Assembly: GCA_958430865.1 (NCBI GenBank)
Contig: CAUDNR010002602.1
Location: 35,980-71,805 of the forward strand
DNA length: 35,826 bases
Reading direction: 5' to 3'
DNA from: Entrophospora sp. SA101
Lineage: Eukaryota > Glomeromycota > Glomeromycetes > Entrophosporales > Entrophosporaceae
Part shown: positions 10,936 to 20,462 of the stretch, piece after piece
Numbering within the stretch: position 1 is the first letter of the stretch
Layout of the letters: the number at the start of each line of letters is the position of its first letter
Made by a program: the position numbers and the translations under genes
The notes under the pieces: model-generated
The model's input: only the letters and a program-made list of their open reading frames with translations
Database searches by the model: none
What the model was told of the DNA's origin: nothing

Positions 10936-11461
10936 TTATTAGTATTATGAACTTTCAATTGCTAAGGCTTTTGGAAAATCATTACATTTATAAAATTATT
11001 AGAGGTTTTTAATCAGGATACATTTGTAGAACAGTGCTATGGAGAGATAATTTTAATTTCATACAATTTTTTTGGAAGTTGTAATAGATAGAAGTATTAT
11101 GATAAAGAAGAAATTTTCTGTATTTCGAATGAGCTTTTTTATGTCATTGGTATTTTTACATCCATTAAATCTTTCCATAGCTCTAATCCAGGGTTGGCAA
11201 ATTGACTGGTCCATTGAGAACAGATGGATTTTGGACTGGTCCATTGCCATTAATAAAATACTAAATATGGTTAAAGGGTTACACTAATGGACCCAATGGA
11301 CCACCAATGGACCATCAATGGACCACCAATGGACCATCAATGGACCACACATTTGCCAACCCTGCTCTAATCTATATTGCATATACTATCTTGCACACTA
11401 ATTTGGTGTTCATATCTTTAAAAATGGAGGAGTAGTAGTGGTTTGAAAACAGCATGTTTTA
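10936..11461. repeat. Local tandem duplication, copy A
   Basis: This segment is repeated 534 bp downstream as copy B. Shared blocks include ttattagtattatgaacttt, ttataaaattattagaggtt, gtagaacagtgctatggaga and a 3' part around aaatggaggag and ttgaaaaca. Copy A alone carries the hAT-like MITE at 11189-11364. No coding capacity is seen. Confidence 0.88.
11189..11364. mobile_element. hAT-like MITE, long copy with perfect 8-bp target duplication
   Basis: The element starts cagggttggcaaattgac and ends acatttgccaaccctg; the terminal 13-14 bp are perfect inverted repeats (cagggttggcaaa). Both flanks are ctctaatc (11181-11188 and 11365-11372), a perfect 8-bp duplication typical of hAT transposition. 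Inside, near 11287-11345, the word caatggaccac/caatggaccat alternates with a 22-bp period. An extra segment near 11213-11240 repeats the gactggtccattg end region and is absent from the short copy at 9895. The empty site survives in copy B of the host duplication near 11800. Confidence 0.93.
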
Positions 11462-11469
11462 TTAGTGTT

Positions 11470-11903
11470 TTATTAGTATTATGAACTTTCAATTGCTAAG
11501 GCTTCTGGAAAATCGTTACATTTATAAAATTATTAGAGGTTTTTAATTAAGTTACATTTGTAGAACAGTGCTATGGAGAGAGAATATTTATTTCATACAA
11601 TTTTTTCAGAAGTTGCAATAGATATATAGATGCTGGTCGCAATTCTTGGTGATGGTTGCAACCACCTTTGCGACCACTTTGGTTTCCTTTTTTGGATTGT
11701 GACATGGAACACTAAATAGATAGAAGTATTACGATAAAGAAAGAAATTTTCTGTATTTTGAATGGGTTTTTTTATTCCACTGGTATTTTTATCTTTCCAC
11801 GGCTCCTAATTATAATGTATATACTACCTTTCATGGAAATTTAATGCTTATATCTTTGAAAATGGAGGAGGAGTTGTGTTTTGAAAACAATATGTTTAAG
11901 ATG
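11470..11903. repeat. Local tandem duplication, copy B, with its own small insertion
   Basis: This is the second copy of the block starting at 10936. It lacks the MITE: the matching position reads ctttccacggctcctaat followed directly by tataatgtata. It has instead an insertion of about 90 bp at roughly 11625-11716, bounded by atagat on both sides, that copy A lacks. Confidence 0.87.
11634..11676. repeat. Nested palindrome inside the copy-B insertion
   Basis: The arms tggtcgcaa (11634-11642) and ttgcgacca (11668-11676) are perfect inverted repeats. At the centre lies a second palindrome, ggttgcaacc (11654-11663). It lies within the insertion private to copy B, so it probably belongs to a small mobile element. 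Confidence 0.8.
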
Positions 11904-12931
11904 TTCTTTATGTAAATTTCGGAAATCCTATATGTGATATGCAGATCACAAAAAAAAAATCACATATAACCAATCAGTATATGACATTAATTAGTTTCGA
12001 TTTTCTTAGAATGTCACACACCCCAATGACATATCAATGAGATTTTGTAGTGGAAGGTCTTGGCTTCAAATACACGATTTATTTTGGGGTGTTGCATTTC
12101 TATTTTTGGAGAATTTGAAAATCTACACGACCAATAAAAAGTTGTGGGACTAAGTGAATTGTATTATGGTATTTTACCCAATATGGAAATCGATTCTGGA
12201 AAAATTCGAACCCCCGTCAATCAATTCATATATGTTGCAAACGAGTTTACGTGATGCTTCCATAATATGTAAACAAAAAAATTTTTTAAAAAAATCCAAA
12301 TTATAATAATCGAAATAAATACTATTCAATTTTCTCTTTCATAATCACTCAATAATCACTAATAATCAGTCAAATTGCTCAAAGTATGTTGTTTTTAAAA
12401 TCAAAGAAAGTTATGCACTAGGAATTTTTTTTTTTTTTAAATATTTTTTAGATAAAACACAAAAACCAACTGTTAACACCTTATACTGTTTATTTACCAC
12501 ACTTACTCAGCAATATTCTAAAAGCTGGGTCACTGGGTCCAAGATTTCAAAAAATAAATGAGTTAAAAAAGGGGAATTTTGTTAAAAGCTTGTAACTTTA
12601 TACAAAAATTCTTTTTAATAATACTATCAGAAGAATAGATAAAATAAAAACCTCTAGTTTCAGATTAACTAAGATATTTCACAGTAAGTTCTAGATATCA
12701 AATATGTTAATTTAAAAAAGATTAATTTAAAAAGAGTGATTTTGTTAACCAACTTTACAATATTTCTTATTAATAGTAACCATAGGAATATAGAACAAAC
12801 TTCTAGTTTCAGACTATCAATTAATATGCTCTAAATTTGCCTTTATCTAAATTTACAAATATTTAAATGTAAGAATTATTTAAAATAATTATATATATGT
12901 ATATATTATATATACACACATAACATACATA
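11904..12931. other. Gene-free AT-rich stretch
   Basis: No gene is supported. A segment near 11980-12030 is an inverted relative of the one at 10795-10840: on the opposite strand both carry ttggggt, then 25 bp, then ctaattaatgtcata. The gene-proximal part is low-complexity A/T with a (TA)n tract near 12889-12915. Confidence 0.55.
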
Positions 12932-13771
12932 CACAGGTAAACTCAATAAGTCGGACACTCAATAAGTTGGATTTGGCCTAACTTGGACAAAAATTTCCTG
13001 CCCTTTTTTTTTTATATTTAAAAATTTCTTGATAAGTCAGACACATATATAAACTCTTGTTAAGCTGTAAGTCGGACAACTCCTCCAGCCAGATAATAAT
13101 AAATGACTCTCGATAAGTCGGTTCACGTGATTTTCATAAATCTTGAGAGATAATCTTTACTATTTTTAGTAATGTATTATCCAATAAATTTTTGTAATAA
13201 TTTCTATTCATGATTTGTAAATAGTTTTTTTCCAAAAGAGCAACCAAACTCCCCTTCTTTATTCACTAACTTTGCTCAATAAAACCGATAATATCCAAAT
13301 TTTTTCCAAACCGGTTTTTCGACAAACTTCGCAATTGTTTTTCACATTATATTTATTTTTTTTCTTCATAAATCTGTTCCGTGAATAATATTATAATCAT
13401 TTTAAAGAATTTGTCTTTGCAAATAATGTATTTTATTGTTATATTTATCTATTATGTCATTTATTATCTCATCATTAAATGAATTCACGTTTTGTTGTTT
13501 CATAATTAAATGATTAAAAGATTTAAAATGGAAAACAAAATAATTCTTTAGTACAAACCAGTATGAATATTTATTTAGATAAAGAGTAGAGATTTTTTTG
13601 TTTTATCTTCTATCTGTTTTATTAAATTATTTTTTCAATTATTATTATAAATAAATATGATTTAAACAACGATTTTCTTAATTTTTTTTTTTTTTTTTGT
13701 AAAATTGCATATTTTGATAAGTCGGACACCGTGTCCAGCCATTTGTGTCCGACTTATCGAGTTTACCTATG
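12932..13771. mobile_element. Non-autonomous Tc1/mariner (pogo)-like element
   Basis: The ends are inverted repeats of about 27 bp: the left end begins cacaggtaaactcaataagt and the right end is gtgtccgacttatcgagtttacctatg. They agree except at two positions. A TA dinucleotide lies directly outside each end (12930-12931 and 13772-13773), as expected for Tc1/mariner transposition. The word gataagtcggac is reiterated inside (near 13030, 13070, 13113 and 13714), partly as hairpins at the right end. The 840-bp body has no transposase frame, so it would need a transposase in trans. Confidence 0.88.
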
Positions 13772-13869
13772 TATATGGTTTTTTTAATCATACATGTTTT
13801 TTTGTTTTTTTTTCCCAACATAATACGCTTCGCAAATAAACATTATCAAAGAAAAACATATTCTCCGTA

Positions 13870-14927
13870 ATGGAAAGCAATGTCACTACTATTGAGACTG
13901 CTAATAATAATACAACAACTATCACAACCGATACTCGTATGGATTTGATCCTAACCAGAAGAGGGTTATGAGTAATATAAAAAATAATTTGCTGAAAGAC
14001 GATGAGCGGCTTTTTTTTTGAAAGAAGTTGATTGTTTTGATTATTAGTATAGAAAATAGCGCGAATGGTCGGAAAAATTATAAATCAATAGGTACTGAAT
14101 TAATTAGAGATGATGATAGCAAGAAATACTATTATAATACGGAAGGATATGATCAACTTCAAGAAAAACACGACGAACTGAAACGAAAGTTCTTCGAACT
14201 TAATAAAGAACTGGAAGATAAGAAAAAACAACCGAGATTATGTGATGATGATGATGGACTTGATGGAAAGACTATTAAGATTTTGAAAGCACTTAGTAAA
14301 GTCAAGGAAAAATTGAATGATAAGGCTTATTATGATAGTATTTACGTCCCTGCTTTTGAATATTTCAAGAAACCGGATCAAAAAGATTATAAGTTGGCTG
14401 CCGGCATATTTGTAAAATATGTTAGGAATCAATCACGTAATAAGAATTGGATTTATTTTAATTCATATTTAATTATAATAATAATAATAATTTACTATAT
14501 GCATACATATTAATACTAATAATATTATTATTTATATTATTATTATCATTTAAAAGAAATGACAATTGTTGGTTTATACCAAACCGTTGGTGTTTTCATG
14601 AGGCTCTTAGATGGGAAGGAGAAAGGGCGCAACTTAATCCATCTGTTAAAAACACATTCGGAAGAATTCGATCAACAAGTTAATAAACATCTATTTAATA
14701 ATATAAAATCGAAGATAACTTTGCTTTCTGATGTTATTACAAAAAGCGTAGATAAATTTTTTTTATCATTGGATTTATTGGAATTGCCAATTTCAACATT
14801 AAAGTTGCTTATTATAAATTTATTGAGCAGCAGGAAACTTGACTTATTATTATATTTAAATCATGGATCATTACAGAAAGGTTCTTTTTTTCTTATTATA
14901 TATATGTACGTGAAGTTTTGTTATTAA
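13870..14927 (+). pseudogene. Uncharacterised coding remnant or mis-spliced hypothetical gene
   Basis: An ATG at 13870 opens MESNVTTIETANNN, rich in Thr/Asn. The frame shifts near 13935 to YGFDPNQKRVMSNIKNNLLK. This is stopped by TGA at 14019 beside a nine-T run, and the same frame then stays open to 14510 (charged, helical: YDQLQEKHDELKRKFFELNK, then KKPDQKDYKLAAGIFVKYVR). A possible intron runs from gtaataag near 14440 to ttaaaag near 14557. It would join to a frame (MTIVGLYQTVGVF...) open to 14927, but another frame in the same place also looks protein-like (CWFIPNRWCFHEALRWEGE). The conflicting frames and the stop suggest decay. No family is recognised, and it is not excluded that a correct intron model would restore a real gene. 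Confidence 0.4.
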
Positions 14928-15150
14928 TCTTTTGTTTAAACAACCTTTTGTATATATCTCTTATCTAAAATTTGTAATTTCTGTTTGGTTTGTTTTGTCC
15001 ATCAATTAAATCGCAAATTTTATTATTATTGTAAATTTATTGACATGTATATATTTAAAAAAATGCAGATAAAAAAATTTATAATATATACATATATCTA
15101 TTATATCTATATATTAAATGAATTCTTTATATATATATGTATCTATTTAT

Positions 15151-17301
15151 TTACACCTTTTTATCACGTTTCCCTCGCTTACACAGCAATTTAAGACTTT
15201 CAATATTCAAACTGAGCATTTCCAATAGAAATTGTACTTGAAGTTTTATGTCTGAACTAACAATATTATTTTTCTTGATTGATTCTTGTAAATTGTTGAT
15301 TTTGTTGACCACTGTGTTATTGATCACCAATTCATATTCTTCTTCATCTAATCCACAAATCATCATTATCAAATCATCACCACTATTCCTTCTAGTATTA
15401 CGGTTATTATTAACACAATTATTAACTCGTATGATTTTTGAAGAAATGTAACTTTGAAGGATCCAATATAGCATGTAGTAATGTCGCCATGCTAAATCAG
15501 ACATAATCTCGCCTTTTTTGGTTTTTTTTAATGGGATTGAATCAAAATAAACATTAATTATTTTTGATAAACTTAATTGTGATTTTATCAAGTGTCGATA
15601 ATTACGGCCAGCTGAGTTAAGATCTGTATTGGATAATGCTAAATCAAGCAATCTTGCTTTAAAGGTGTTTGATATTAAAGTCTATAAATAAGAATCAAGA
15701 TTATTTATTAATAAAACATAAATAAATGAATGAATGAATAAATAAATAGAGTATATATACATCTATACCAAACTCACTTGAAGGAATAGTTGGAATTTTG
15801 ATGAATCAAGATGCTTTGATTTCAAGTATATCTCAGTTGTCAAAGTTTTAGAGCAAATATGTTCAGAGTATGAAAGAATTATCATCTAAATTATTAATCA
15901 AAAGTCTTTTTTATTTTAATATTCAATACTAAATAAAATTAATTCTGTTAATTTAAATTATAAGTAAAAGCACATTTTACCAAGTCTAATAATCTTTGGA
16001 TCATGTTTACAAGATCTTTAGATATTTCATCTTTGTCAAATATTGAAATTAATATATCAACAGGAGTTTTAATGTTTGTTGTGCGTTGTTGGACACCATA
16101 ACTGTTTGGAATAAGTTGTAAAAATATTGTTGAAGATAAATTTTCTAAATAGAAAATTGATAGATATATATTTTAACAATTTTTTATAGCAATTTAAAGA
16201 GTATGGGTATTTATATATTTTCAATTGTTTTTTACCTTGTTTTAATTTTATATCAACTTCTAACATGCTTACTATATGTTCAAGCAATAAAAGTTTTCTC
16301 TAAATTATATATGTGCATTCAATCAATACATATGTACTAAAAAAATCACTGAATGATAAATATTGGCTTACTTGAAAATTATCATCATCCATTGGATGAG
16401 GTTGGAACATCGTTTTTTTGATGAAATTCCAAAAATCCTTATATTCTTTCCAAATGTCATCTATTTCATTTATTTGACTATCAAGATCACTTGAAGAAGG
16501 AGATGATGACCAAACATTTTCAAAAGGTAAAGAACCCTCTTGTTGTAAAATTTGATTTAAAATTTTATGTGCTTTCAGAGCCATTCTATAATTAACCTTT
16601 TGATCATTAATCACCAAATCAACCAATTGACGAATATGTTTTCTACAAAAAAATGCGAAAATAAAGAATATAGTTAATTAATTTATATTTATTCACAATG
16701 AATTGTTTTTAATAATTTTAAATCCAAAGAAAAAATTATTTAATACATACCCTGAAGGATTGTATGATTGATTATAAAAAGATCCAATCAAATCAATTGC
16801 TCCACTATCTAAATTTGAAAATATTGTTAAGATTCATTATTAATTCAATAGTATTTTCAAAAAAAAAAAAAATTCAATGATTACAATGATTTTCTTGAAG
16901 ACAATTATCAATCATGTTTTGACAGGTATTTGGCATTAATAATGATTTTTTTTTAGTTTTATTATTGGGATTGGTAGTTATTGAATTCAATTTTTCATAA
17001 ATTTCAATTGATTCTGGTTTCGTATTAAGAACTTTTTCAGCCTTTTCCCAAATACCATCATTATGTAAATTAACAATTTCGCTATTGTTTTCATCACTAT
17101 TTTCTTTATTTTTCAACTTAGAAGGAGTAGATAACATGTAAGATAAACCATCCTAAATACAAATTAAAAAAAAACCATACACAGGAGGCAGGTAACTATT
17201 TAAAAGATTTTTTTAATGAAAATTGCATTCTTTTAAAAGAAAAATAATAAATAATAAATAATATAAACCTTTGATGTTTGATATTTTTTAATAAATTTCA
17301 T
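15151..17301 (-). CDS. Uncharacterised 498-residue helical protein, eight exons
   Basis: Exons are 17301-17269, 17152-16885, 16808-16751, 16642-16372, 16299-16236, 16144-15981, 15885-15778 and 15681-15151. All junctions are GT..AG and the sum, 1497 nt, is in frame to TAA. The first exon is only 11 codons (MKFIKKYQTSK). The protein has a Lys/Asn-rich start (to about 90), then largely helical sequence: NCLQENHYSGAIDLIGSFYN, HKILNQILQQEGSLPFENVW, FWNFIKKTMFQPH, KLLLLEHIVSMLEVDIK, and RHYYMLYWILQSYISSK further on. A low-complexity Asn/Arg stretch and a basic end (KRGKRDKKV) follow. No signal peptide or membrane helix is seen. I do not recognise the family; a helical-repeat scaffold is likely. Similarity in feel to SIMC1/SLF2 or Nse6-type proteins is a guess only. 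The clean splicing argues that the gene is live. Confidence 0.8.
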
Positions 17302-17654
17302 TTTTTTTTTCCAAATTCAATTAAAAAATAAAGGTAAAACGCGAATACAGAATTTCATTTTGAAATACTTTTATGATGTGCACCAAATATTCAAATTCAC
17401 TGGCAAAAATGGTTAAGTAACAATTACCAAAGGTTACGTCAATCACCAAACTTGATCTTGTGCAACTCTATTGCAAATTAACAAACACACCCTTTCTTTT
17501 ATAAGATAATTATGTCTGGTGAATTTTTTTAACTTTATTTAGTCAAGGAAGACAGCAAAAATAAGTAATGATCCACCTTTTTACATTATGATCTACATCG
17601 AAAAGTTAGAAAAAAATAAATATTAATATTAATATTAATATATCAATCATAATT
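17302..17654. promoter_or_regulatory. Divergent intergenic region of the unknown gene and the TMEM97-like gene
   Basis: The 353 bp between the two start codons must hold both promoters. It is AT-rich with an A/T tract next to each start; I see no TATA or CCAAT element that I would defend. Confidence 0.5.
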
Positions 17655-18253
17655 ATGAATTCAAGTTTTCATCGTTCATTAGATTTCATCTATTTCATCT
17701 ATTTTGTTACTCATATTCCACCTGCATTATTATTAGATACAACTTCAATTTATCCTGAAACAATTCTTCCAAGTTTTTTGTCATCAATTAATAAATGGTA
17801 CATAGAAAACTTCAATGATCCATTATATACTACTACAAGAATTTGGTTTAAAAGTTTTTTATTTTGTGAATTATTTTTACAATTACCATTCTTTTTTTAT
17901 GCCTCAATCAGTTTATGGAAAGGTATTATTATAATATGAATATAAGCAAACAGAAATTAATTTTATGTTTGAAATACAAGTCTTTCATTTTCATTAATTT
18001 TTATTTTTTTACAGGCGATAAATCAATCAGATTACTGCTGCTAATCTATGCAAGTCATACGGCCACAACAACTCTAGCTTGTATTAGTGAATTGATGTTT
18101 GGTAGTAATGAGGGATTAAGTGAATCTCAAAGAAATTTTTTATTGATGGCCTATACACCTTATCTCATATTGCCTTTGATAATGATTATAGATTCATATA
18201 AACAATTACGTGAAGCAGAAAGGGTGGCAAATACATTGTTAAAAAAAGAATAA
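17655..18253 (+). CDS. TMEM97: TMEM97/sigma-2 receptor-like EXPERA-domain membrane protein
   Basis: There are two exons, 17655-17922 and 18015-18253, giving 168 residues. The 92-bp intron (gtatta...acag) joins LWK-G-DKS. The protein has four hydrophobic helices. It matches the TMEM97 family in order: FIYFVTHIPPALLLDTTS near the start, KWYIENFNDPLYTTTRIW, WFKSFLFCELFLQLPFF (about 65-81), YASHTATTTLACISELMF, and AYTPYLILPLIMIIDSY near the end. Human TMEM97 is 176 residues. Family members sit in the ER, bind sterol-like ligands and affect NPC1; the yeast relative Ema19 helps clear unimported mitochondrial proteins. The charged C-terminal tail ends in KKE, resembling the lysine-based ER retrieval tail of the family. 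It lies head-to-head with the unknown gene and upstream of uL18 in the same direction. Confidence 0.95.
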
Positions 18254-18716
18254 TAAATAAAAACTTTTAAATAATACTATTTTGTTATAATCATTCTATA
18301 TTTATGTATATTTTATTTGATAGATGATCCCTTTTTTAACAAATAAAATTTTTTGATCTCAATGATGGTTTCAAACAATTACACATCATACAAATGCTTC
18401 TTCACTCTAATCAGATTAAAAATAAAATAATTACATCAACTAAGATAAAAAAAATTCAACCTAAAATCACCTAAATCATATTATAATACCGGGAGTGTTG
18501 AAATTTCGTCGTGTAACTAGTATAAATTTAGAAACTATCTTCTGAGATTCAAAATTTGATTGGAATATAACGTTACATGCCATGTTTCCCACACAACACT
18601 GAATACCGGGCGCAATAATAAAAATTCACGTGATTGATTATAAAAATTTTTTTTTTAGATTTTTTTTTCATCTCACAATAACGAATAAAATTTATCTATT
18701 TATTTAGCTTGTAAAG
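18254..18716. promoter_or_regulatory. uL18/RPL5 upstream region with a repeated aataccggg motif and an E-box
   Basis: The 9-bp word aataccggg occurs at 18485-18493 and 18602-18610, unusual for its G+C in this AT-rich region. A CACGTG palindrome lies at 18627-18632, about 85 bp before the ATG. A T-run follows just downstream. The position and repetition suggest promoter elements of the ribosomal protein gene; the factor is unknown. The left part is the 3' flank of the TMEM97-like gene. Confidence 0.45.
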
Positions 18717-20462
18717 ATGGTAAGTTTAATCAATTATAAATAGCCATCAAATATTAGTAATAACACGATAGAAAATCACTATTAAGGAACCATTAACTAC
18801 TTATTTATTTAAAATAACAATAACTAGATAATAATAATAGCAAATTTATTATAAATTTATTTATTACTATGATAACTTTGTTAATTCGTTCTTTTTACCA
18901 TTTATTATTTCATTAATACTCTATTGAAAATTCAATTATCAAATAATTTGCAACTGATTGATCGTTGAAAGACATTTGTTAAAATAGTGAAAAATAAAGG
19001 TAATGTTTAACAGGGTGGTTATAGATAATTTGTCACAATTATTAATCGATAATTAATCTTTATTTATTTATCTATTTATATTATCTCATCAATATATCAA
19101 CACATCAATATATATATGTAGCTTACTTCAAAAGATATCAAGTTAAATATCGAAGAAGACGAGGTACGTTTACAATGTTAACATTTGCAACAATAACCAT
19201 AATTCTTTAGGGATTAATTAATTATTCAAGTTGTATTAATGATGATTACATAGTTCATCTGAACAAGTTTTCTGTTATGTTGAACCTAATACTATCTTTC
19301 GCTCCTATCTGAAATAAACACAAAAAATTAATCTATCTATACTCAATACATATTCATCCATACTATATATAAGTAACTAATAATCTCACAAATAATTAAT
19401 TATTTCATTCTCTTTCTGATGATTAATTTTAGAGGGAAAAACTGATTATTATGCACGTAAAAAATTGGTTGTTCAAGCAAAGAATAAGTATAATTCACCA
19501 AAATATCGATTAGTTGTTCGTTTCACCAACACAGACATCATTGTTCAAATTGTATATGCCAAAATCGAAGGAGATTATGTTCTAGCAGCAGCTTATTCAC
19601 ATGAATTAAAAAAATATGGTATTAAAATTGGATTAACAAATTGGGCAGCAGGTTAGTTTTAATCTACATATATAGATGTGTATGTGTGTGTATATACTAT
19701 TTATTTATTTATTTATATCTACTAATGTTTTTTTTATTGTTACAAATTTTTTATATAATAAATTAGCATATGCAACAGGTTTATTGGTAGCTCGACGTGT
19801 TCTCACTAAACTTAATTTAGCTGACAAGTATCAAGGAATAAAAGAACCAGATGGTAAAGTTGCTCCAGTTGAGGCAATTGATGATGACGATTCACCTTCT
19901 CCATTCAAAGCATTTTTAGATGTTGGATTGAAACGTACATCTACTGGATCTAAAGTTTTTGCGGTGCTTAAAGGTGCTTCTGATGGTGGTATTTTTATTC
20001 CACATGGAGAAAATAGATTTCCAGGTTATGACACAGAATCGAAATCACTTGACTCAAGTATCCTTCGTAAATATATTTATGGTGGACATGTGGCAGATTA
20101 TATGCGCTATCTTCAAGATGAGGATGATGACAAGTATAAACGACAATTTTCCAAATTTATCGAAACTGGAATTTGTGCTGATGATTTAGAGTGTATTTAT
20201 AAAGAAGCACATACCAAGATCCGTAGTGATCCTGTATTTAAACCTACAGACAAGAAAGGAGATTATAAGGACTTTAAGAAGGTGATCATTCAGATTTTTT
20301 TGTATATTTTGCATTTCTTTACACAACATGTTTTTAAATGTTATTTTCATTGTTGTTTTTTAATAGTACAAGAAGTTTAGATTGAATTTGAAACAAAGAA
20401 GAAACAAAGTCCAACAAAAGATAGAAGCTTATAGGGCAAAACATCAAGGAGAAGACGAATAA
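18717..20462 (+). CDS. RPL5: 60S ribosomal protein L5 (uL18)
   Basis: There are six exons: 18717-18719, 18972-18999, 19122-19163, 19433-19651, 19767-20281 and 20367-20462, giving 300 residues. The first coding exon is just the ATG, followed by gtaagt. Splicing it to ACATTTGTT yields [20 protein letters not shown], which aligns closely with the animal L5 N terminus and supports this start. Family hallmarks follow: [86 protein letters not shown] and [10 protein letters not shown]. The C terminus is basic, ending AKHQGEDE. uL18 binds 5S rRNA and, with uL5 (RPL11), forms the 5S particle docked into the large subunit's central protuberance. Free 5S particles signal ribosome stress in animals. The length equals the usual 297-300. 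No defect is seen. Confidence 0.98.

Noticed and set aside
12205..12216. tRNA B-box-like word (ttcgaaccccc, reverse of gggggttcgaa)
   Set aside because: The box lacks the expected CC at its end, no A-box lies at the right distance, and no cloverleaf can be drawn.
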